64,000 nucleotides of DNA, from positions 44,505 through 108,504 of the forward strand of contig CALBGR010000021.1 of the NCBI GenBank assembly GCA_937892705.1, written 5' to 3'. Below the pieces are notes generated by a model. The model was not told where the DNA came from. It worked only from the letters and a program-made list of their open reading frames with translations, and did not search any database. The DNA comes from an uncultured Candidatus Saccharibacteria bacterium (GTDB lineage: Bacteria; Patescibacteriota; Saccharimonadia; Saccharimonadales; UBA4665). Both the position numbers and the translations under genes were made by a program. This document shows positions 58,899 through 64,000 of this stretch, in pieces (the stretch's first letter is position 1; each line of letters opens with the position of its first letter).

Positions 58899-60191
58899 AT
58901 GCATATTTACTTCTCAGGTATTGGTGGTACAGGCTTGGGTCCACTCGCACTGATTGCAAAACAAGCCGGCTTTATTGTTTCTGGTTCAGACAAACAAAAT
59001 TCCCAATACATCGACTATTTACGTAAAAAAGGTATAACCGATATACATATTGGCCAGTCGTATGAAGCAATTGCAGCAGTACATACCAAAAATCCTATAG
59101 ATTGGTTTATCTACTCAACAGCAGTTACCAGCGAACAGACAGACCCTCCAGAACTACGTTTTTGCAAAGAACACCGCATACGTATCGGTAAGCGCGACGA
59201 GCTGTTGAATCATATTCTGTTTGAAAAAAAGCTAAAACTCGTTGCAATTGCTGGCACGCATGGCAAAACCACCACAACCGCTATGGCTATTTGGCTCTTT
59301 CAGCAGCTTGGCACACCAGTGAGCTATTCAGTTGGCGCCAAAATACCATTTGGTGATATGGGCGCTTATATACCAAACAGCAAGTATTTTGTGTATGAAG
59401 CAGACGAATACGCGCGTAACTTTTTAGCTTTTACTCCGCATATATCAATCATCACCGGCATAGACTGGGATCATCCGGACATTTATCCAACTAGAGAAAA
59501 TTACTATCAGGCATTCCGAGAATTTATCAATGCATCACAGCAAAGTGTCATATGGGAAGAGGATCTGCAGAAGCTACAAATACCGCAAAAATCTTCGTTT
59601 TCTGTCATTAAAGACAGTGATGAATTACTTAACAAGTTAACTTTGCCTGGTATTGTTAACCGTCGTGACGCACTGCAAGTAGCCTATACACTCCACCAAC
59701 TTTTTGATACACCACTCTCAACACTCATAGAACATATGAATCGCTTCCCCGGAGTCAGCCGCCGCTTTGAACAAATCATTCCCAATTTATACAGCGATTA
59801 TGCTCATACACCACCAAAAATCCGCGGCGCACTGCAAGTAGCTGAAGAGACAGCCGGAAATAATGTGGTAGTAGTGTACGAAGGACTACACAATACCAGA
59901 CAGCATTTTATTAAAGACGAATTAAGACACCTTTTTGATAACGTAAAACAACTCTACATTGTGCCAAGTTATCTTGCACGAGAAGATCCTAATCTACCGC
60001 TTCTAACCCCTGATGATTTACGTAATTTGTTAAGTAAAGACACACAAAACAAAACAGTACCCAGTCAGCTAGATAAGCAGCTAAAAACAGCCATCCAGCA
60101 GCATCTTGCTGCCGGTGATTTGGTACTGTGCATCACCGCCGGGGGTGGTAATAGCTTAGATGAGTGGCTGCGCAAAGAATTTCGAGCTTAA
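58899..60191 (+). CDS. murC: Mur ligase family protein (MurC-type)
   Basis: The N-terminal UDP-binding domain has MHIYFSGIGGTGLGPLA. The ATP site is AIAGTHGKTTTTAMAIW near residue 115, with DEYARNF, IDWDHPDIYP and the C-terminal domain with SDYAHTPPKIRGALQ. It joins L-Ala to UDP-MurNAc, or like Mpl recycles wall peptides; at 430 residues it is slightly short for MurC. TAGACT ends 6 nt before the ATG. Confidence 0.88.
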   Translation: MHIYFSGIGGTGLGPLALIAKQAGFIVSGSDKQNSQYIDYLRKKGITDIHIGQSYEAIAAVHTKNPIDWFIYSTAVTSEQTDPPELRFCKEHRIRIGKRDELLNHILFEKKLKLVAIAGTHGKTTTTAMAIWLFQQLGTPVSYSVGAKIPFGDMGAYIPNSKYFVYEADEYARNFLAFTPHISIITGIDWDHPDIYPTRENYYQAFREFINASQQSVIWEEDLQKLQIPQKSSFSVIKDSDELLNKLTLPGIVNRRDALQVAYTLHQLFDTPLSTLIEHMNRFPGVSRRFEQIIPNLYSDYAHTPPKIRGALQVAEETAGNNVVVVYEGLHNTRQHFIKDELRHLFDNVKQLYIVPSYLAREDPNLPLLTPDDLRNLLSKDTQNKTVPSQLDKQLKTAIQQHLAAGDLVLCITAGGGNSLDEWLRKEFRA

Positions 60192-60195
60192 AGGC

Positions 60196-61920
60196 TTACA
60201 GAAGCAGAATAATCGCAATAATAATCAAAATAAGCAGTCCCCATAACGCTGCATCTATAACATAATCATTACCTGCTTTGTTTTGCACGTTTTTAAGTGT
60301 GTCACTCATGGATGTCATAGATTTCTTACGTGCCGACAGCTGAGTATGCGTTTCTGTAGTAGCTGTAGGTTGTGACTGCTGATTTTCGTGGGTGAGCGGA
60401 TTCATTGCCTGGTTAATAATTGGCATATACGCCTGCTTTACTTTCTCAGCCTCAATACTCGCCTCGGCAATCTGCTGACGCAGCTTTTCCTGATGCTGCT
60501 CTTTTTGAAACTCTTCACCGTATACAAATGTTGGGTCTTCCACAGCTTTGCCGGTCTTTTTATCGACCTCTATTCGGTGCCATGCGCTCGTTTCTACCCG
60601 TCGATCAGCAGGAATCTCAACTGGTCCATCAAGTACTTCACGCTGTTTTGGAACAGGCGCAGGCTGCTTGAGTGTCTCTGCCTTCGGTTGTTCGAGCTTC
60701 TGTTCCGGTTGCTGTATGACAGTGCTCGCAGCAGCTGACGTTTCCGGCGTGCGATATTTTCGCTTAAATTCCTCATAAAATGTCGATACTTGTGGCGGTT
60801 TTGTCTTTTGTTCAGGTAAACGCTCACGAGCAGGTGTAACCTTTGGGTCTTTACGTGTTTCTGCTTTGTTTTGCGACAACTCGTTTGCCTGTTGTTTCAG
60901 CCGCTCTATTCGTTTCTCAAGCTCTGTTTTAACCCGTTCCGTTTTTTGCTCCTGCTTACGCAACTGTTCCTGCTGATAGTTCTGAATGTCTTTTAGTTTT
61001 TCAGTCTCTTTTTCATGTGCCGCTTTTATATGTTTTTCACGACGTTTGTGGCGAAGGTGCTCTATAATCCCGCCAAGCAATACACCAGCAATAAGACTGC
61101 GTCGTTCTGCTGTTTTGTTGGTAAACCGTTCAAACTTTTTCGGCTGCGAAGATGTAGCAGCACTCCTTTGTTCCTGTTCCGCTTCACCCCTAAACAACGA
61201 CACTCGCCGATCTGTAGTCTCTCTACGTACAAACGGTGGTACATACGCCGGTGTCTCAAATACACCACTGTTTATTGCAGGATTTTCCATCCGACTATCA
61301 ACAGTACGGGTCGTTGCTTGTGGCCTTTGACCCTTCTCATCAGAATTATTTTCCAACTGCTCTTGGTTACGCACTCGAGTCTCTTGTTCGCTAGACACTG
61401 GACTGTTTCTTAACAAGCGCTCCGAAACAAATATATCGCCCTCATCTTCATCCACCTCCTGGGGCATAATCACCTTTTCAGCTGGTAGTTCCAATGACTT
61501 AGCTGTATCTTCTGTTATTTCTGGATGTGGTGCGACCGATTCCTCAACTGTATCTACAGCCTCTGATGATACTGCCGATACACTTGCTTCAGGTGCAGCT
61601 TTTTTCCTAGCAGACTTCTTTACCTGCTGCTTGCCAACTTGAGACGACTCTTGAGCTGCTGCAGACTCACTTATCTCACTGCTGCTTTTTGATTTAGATT
61701 TAGATTTTGATCTGCGTTTTGCCTTTTTTGTTTTCGCTGCTTCTTCTGCTTTTCTTGCTTCTTCAGCAACTATTTCCGCAGGAACTGGGGTTTTAATAGG
61801 CCGTTTTACCGCTGACTGTATGTTTTTTTCATTGGTATTTCGTTTTTTCTTTAGCTTTTTAGAAGCCTCGCCTTCAGCGTGCTCAGGTGCCTCAGAACTA
61901 GGTTTCTTTTCAAATGCCAT
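60196..61920 (-). CDS. Long disordered tail-anchored protein
   Basis: A 574-residue protein, mostly Lys, Glu, Gln, Ala and Ser, with a basic N-terminal 100 residues, an acidic patch near 150-180, an Arg/Lys/Glu coiled coil near 290-350, and a single hydrophobic helix at the very C-terminus (AALWGLLILIIIAIILLL). This is a tail anchor that leaves the whole body in the cytoplasm. There are no catalytic motifs. It may be a scaffold on the inner membrane; its function is unknown. It converges with murC, 4 bp away. Confidence 0.75.
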   Translation of the reverse strand: MAFEKKPSSEAPEHAEGEASKKLKKKRNTNEKNIQSAVKRPIKTPVPAEIVAEEARKAEEAAKTKKAKRRSKSKSKSKSSSEISESAAAQESSQVGKQQVKKSARKKAAPEASVSAVSSEAVDTVEESVAPHPEITEDTAKSLELPAEKVIMPQEVDEDEGDIFVSERLLRNSPVSSEQETRVRNQEQLENNSDEKGQRPQATTRTVDSRMENPAINSGVFETPAYVPPFVRRETTDRRVSLFRGEAEQEQRSAATSSQPKKFERFTNKTAERRSLIAGVLLGGIIEHLRHKRREKHIKAAHEKETEKLKDIQNYQQEQLRKQEQKTERVKTELEKRIERLKQQANELSQNKAETRKDPKVTPARERLPEQKTKPPQVSTFYEEFKRKYRTPETSAAASTVIQQPEQKLEQPKAETLKQPAPVPKQREVLDGPVEIPADRRVETSAWHRIEVDKKTGKAVEDPTFVYGEEFQKEQHQEKLRQQIAEASIEAEKVKQAYMPIINQAMNPLTHENQQSQPTATTETHTQLSARKKSMTSMSDTLKNVQNKAGNDYVIDAALWGLLILIIIAIILLL

Positions 61921-62004
61921 AGTAAATCACAATATATACTTCTCATTATATATTTTACCATAAAATTTGACTTTAATCTAGCTTGGCCTTATCTGTAGAC
62001 TATA

Positions 62005-62337
62005 TCAGCGATTATCTCCAGCACCTTTTATCACACCACGTTTTTGCCGATCTTCAAGCTTCTTCACATTGAGCTGCATCACCTCTGCAAATGACAAGCC
62101 TAAACTATCAGCCAATACCGCCACGTACCACACTACATCGCCAAGTTCTTTCTTCAGCTCAGCCAAATCTTCATCAGTGATCTTACCTTCTTTATAGGCA
62201 ACTATCTTTTTCCATTTTTCTAGTACTTCACCAGCTTCGCCCGCAATCCCCATTGCCCAAATAGTCTTGTCCATAAGTGGGTCAGGATTGTTGTGAGCTG
62301 TTTTAAGTGCTTGTTTTTGGTATTCGTCAAATGTCAT
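62005..62337 (-). CDS. MazG-like nucleotide pyrophosphohydrolase
   Basis: A 110-residue all-helical MazG/iMazG domain: MGIAGEAGEVLEKWKKIVAYK with the first ExxE metal site, and LKKELGDVVWYVAVLADSLG with the ExxD site. It probably cleaves non-canonical NTPs to NMPs. It overlaps tsaC by 4 bp. Confidence 0.88.
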   Translation of the reverse strand: MTFDEYQKQALKTAHNNPDPLMDKTIWAMGIAGEAGEVLEKWKKIVAYKEGKITDEDLAELKKELGDVVWYVAVLADSLGLSFAEVMQLNVKKLEDRQKRGVIKGAGDNR

Positions 62338-62921
62338 GACTGTATTTCTCCGTTTTCATTAATATGTATTGCGCCTTCACGTAACACAACCACCGTGTCA
62401 TCAACAACTTGTATCACTGTAGAAGCAGGTCCAATACGCGTGCCGCCATCCATATAAAAATCTACTTTATCCTTAAAATACTGTTCTGCTTCCGTGATAT
62501 TTGTTGCTGGCGGCTTGTCTGGCTGATTCGCACTACTGGTAAGCAGCGGACCAGTCTTTGTAAGCAAATTTCGCAGCTCGTCATCAGCTGGGATACGCAC
62601 TGCTAATGATAATTTTCCTAAATCAAGATACGCTAGGTCTGGTGTAGTCGGTACCACGACACTAATTGGGTTCGGCCAGTACATTGCTACTGCCACAAGA
62701 TATCTTTTTGGTATACCAAGTGTAACTAATTGCTCAATAGTAGCCGCGATCACCGTACCTGGTTTCTGTTCGCGTGCCTTTATCTGATACAGCCGCTGCA
62801 CTGCTGCCGCGTCATGCGCCCGAGCTACAATACCATACACTGTATCCGTCGGCAAAATGCCTACTATGCCAGTCTTTTGCAGGACCTCTGCCGCCTCATT
62901 GAAAGTTTTTAGTATATTCAC
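62334..62921 (-). CDS. tsaC: L-threonylcarbamoyladenylate synthase (TsaC/Sua5 family)
   Basis: It makes the activated threonylcarbamoyl donor from threonine, bicarbonate and ATP. The YrdC domain has GIVGILPTDTVYGIVARAHD, KAREQKPGTVIAA, SVVVPTTPDLAYLDL, and LLTSSANQPDKPPATN. At 195 residues it is a YrdC-only form without the Sua5 extension. The start is GTG with TACAAT ending 7 nt before it. tsaB and tsaE are at the other end of the window. Confidence 0.95.
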   Translation of the reverse strand: MNILKTFNEAAEVLQKTGIVGILPTDTVYGIVARAHDAAAVQRLYQIKAREQKPGTVIAATIEQLVTLGIPKRYLVAVAMYWPNPISVVVPTTPDLAYLDLGKLSLAVRIPADDELRNLLTKTGPLLTSSANQPDKPPATNITEAEQYFKDKVDFYMDGGTRIGPASTVIQVVDDTVVVLREGAIHINENGEIQS

Positions 62922-62939
62922 CTAAGGTATTGTAACAAA

Positions 62940-63752
62940 CTACAGAGAGTAATTTTGATCGTTTTGTCTGATAAGCCCTTCGGCAACCAGTTCAGCAAGC
63001 ACTGCGTCAAGCCGCTCATCCTGTATGGTAATTTGTAGTGCATCATACGTAGCAGGGGCATGACTCAGCTGACGAATAACCGCACCACGCACCTGTCGTT
63101 TTGAACCATGAAACTTACTTTGTTTCACATAGCCATTACTGAACTTGTTAAGGTTTCCATAAGCTCGTTTTAAATGAGTACCATAATCCATGAGCGCCCA
63201 GTAAAACGTTCTGGGATCTTTGGTGTCAATCGTTTTTTCAAGCAATGAAAGTATTTCTGTATCATCAACACCTTGCATATCCGCGAAAAAATGATGAATA
63301 TACACTGTTCGAATATTTGTCTCAATAAATATTGTCGGCTTGTTGTACGCGTACACCACAATCGCGCCAGCAGTATTCTTGCCAATACCGGGAAGCTTTA
63401 CCAACTCTTCGACCGTATTTGGCACGACACCATCAAACATCGTTGTGATTTCTTGCGCTGCTTGCCATAAAAATTTCGCTCGACGATTGTAACCTAAACC
63501 TTGCCACGTTCGTAGCACCTCACCTAGCGGTGCGGTTGCCAGATCAGTTATACGCGGAAACTGACCTAAGAAATGATGATATTTCGGTATAACCCGCGGC
63601 ACCTGTGTTTGCTGCAGCATGATTTCGCTGACCATAATCTTGTATGAATCAAAGCTGCCGTCTTGCTCAGGCAATCGCCACGGCAAATCATGTCGTCCGT
63701 GCAGCTCATAATGTTCCCACAGCCGCTCATAAAAATTCTGGTACTCACTCAT
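62940..63752 (-). CDS. MutY-like adenine glycosylase without iron-sulfur site
   Basis: The HhH-GPD fold has the catalytic Glu region MVSEIMLQQTQVPRVIPKY and the hairpin VKLPGIGKNTAGAIVVYAY. Where MutY has an Asp (LDGNV) there is Glu-Thr-Asn (FIETNIRTV). The usual four-Cys cluster is absent; the region after WALMDYGTHLKRAYGNL has no Cys. The 8-oxoG-reading C-terminal domain is also missing. It may still remove adenine opposite 8-oxoG, but this is inference. The ATG is preferred over a GTG one codon upstream. Confidence 0.82.
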   Translation of the reverse strand: MSEYQNFYERLWEHYELHGRHDLPWRLPEQDGSFDSYKIMVSEIMLQQTQVPRVIPKYHHFLGQFPRITDLATAPLGEVLRTWQGLGYNRRAKFLWQAAQEITTMFDGVVPNTVEELVKLPGIGKNTAGAIVVYAYNKPTIFIETNIRTVYIHHFFADMQGVDDTEILSLLEKTIDTKDPRTFYWALMDYGTHLKRAYGNLNKFSNGYVKQSKFHGSKRQVRGAVIRQLSHAPATYDALQITIQDERLDAVLAELVAEGLIRQNDQNYSL

Positions 63753-63777
63753 CACCTGCCATCATAACAGAAAAGAT

Positions 63778-64000
63778 TTAATAATTTATCAACAGGCCAG
63801 CAGTAGCGGTAACGTCTGTGATCTTCTTTGGCTCACCGCCATTAATACTTACCACATATTCCGCGGTTTCATTTGTGTTGCTCACTCGATATAAGATCGT
63901 GGTTTTATTTAGCCATTGTATCGGTGTCGTGAGTCCACTTGCGGTAACGATCGTTTTGTCATTACCTTTTTCATGTAGTAACAACACTCCTTTACCGTCA
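63778..64000 (-). CDS. C-terminal end of a TolB/WD40-like repeat protein (partial)
   Basis: The frame is open to the window edge. The sequence has a beta-propeller blade-like run: DGKGVLLLHEKGNDKTIV, IQWLNKTTILYRVS, EYVVSINGGEPKKITD. Its N-terminus is outside the window. It could be a surface or periplasm-side protein; the function is not known. Confidence 0.6.
   Translation of the reverse strand, partial: DGKGVLLLHEKGNDKTIVTASGLTTPIQWLNKTTILYRVSNTNETAEYVVSINGGEPKKITDVTATAGLLINY

Overview
The window looks like a chromosome segment of a Candidatus Saccharibacteria (TM7, Patescibacteria) genome. The reasons are tightly packed genes with many 1-4 bp overlaps, a complete type IV pilus assembly block, housekeeping genes in reduced forms (a half-length TsaB, a TilS without its C-terminal domains, a MutY homologue without an iron-sulfur site), and several small proteins that look lineage-specific. 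This placement is inference from gene content; no rRNA gene is present to confirm it.

Layout. 1-3.5 kb: the start of rny, tsaB, tsaE, a PRC-barrel protein, recX and recA. 3.6-12.4 kb: a type IV pilus locus (pilB, pilC, the major pilin with its own promoter, three minor pilin-like genes, pilM, pilN, pilO and a small membrane protein). 12.4-17.5 kb: a PH-domain membrane protein, ruvB-ruvA-ruvC, a phosphatase, a YebC-type regulator and a Crp/Fnr regulator. 17.6-22.2 kb: small membrane proteins, tRNA-Lys, a DUF192 protein, rimK and a retropepsin/ATP-grasp fusion. 22.2-28.7 kb: a diguanylate cyclase and the HrcA/CIRCE heat-shock cluster (hrcA-grpE-orf88-dnaK-cutA-dnaJ) with a guanylate kinase-like gene. 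28.8-39 kb: lepA, murJ, a large HerA/TraG-like ATPase, ftsH, tilS and a TauE-type permease. 39.1-42 kb is the accessory stretch: tRNA-Met, a GC-rich collagen-like gene flanked by inverted repeats and RNA structures, a self-contained 30-codon gene with tandem promoters and palindromes, and an envelope-stress-like operon of very small proteins. 42-47 kb: a second Crp/Fnr regulator, a CHASE-domain histidine kinase with a receiver protein, a Kef-type antiporter and an SPW protein. 47.2-51.9 kb: an AlkB-like gene with folE and folP behind a leader-peptide/terminator arrangement, initiator tRNA-fMet, an FtsB/DivIC protein, tRNA-Ile(CAU), an SRAP protein and proB behind a structured leader. 51.9-57 kb: two ABC exporter pairs (one with a frameshifted ATPase), a dus gene and a lineage-type hypothetical. 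57-64 kb: small envelope proteins, a MurC-type ligase, a long disordered tail-anchored protein, a MazG-like protein, tsaC, mutY and the end of a TolB/WD40-like gene.

How the genes work together. TsaB, TsaE and TsaC are three of the four bacterial t6A-synthesis proteins. RecA, RecX, RuvABC, SRAP and MutY give recombination and repair. The pilus block supplies the surface appendage typical of these epibionts, and the diguanylate cyclase could connect to it. tRNA-Ile(CAU) and TilS form a functional pair.

A pattern across the window is that first genes of transcription units have a -10 hexamer only 6-9 nt before the start codon, which implies leaderless or nearly leaderless mRNAs. Shine-Dalgarno sites are seen mainly inside operons and in the few genes with long leaders. 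The least explained parts are the 39.1-41 kb accessory stretch, the leader-peptide/terminator before the folate genes, and the retropepsin/ATP-grasp fusion beside rimK.
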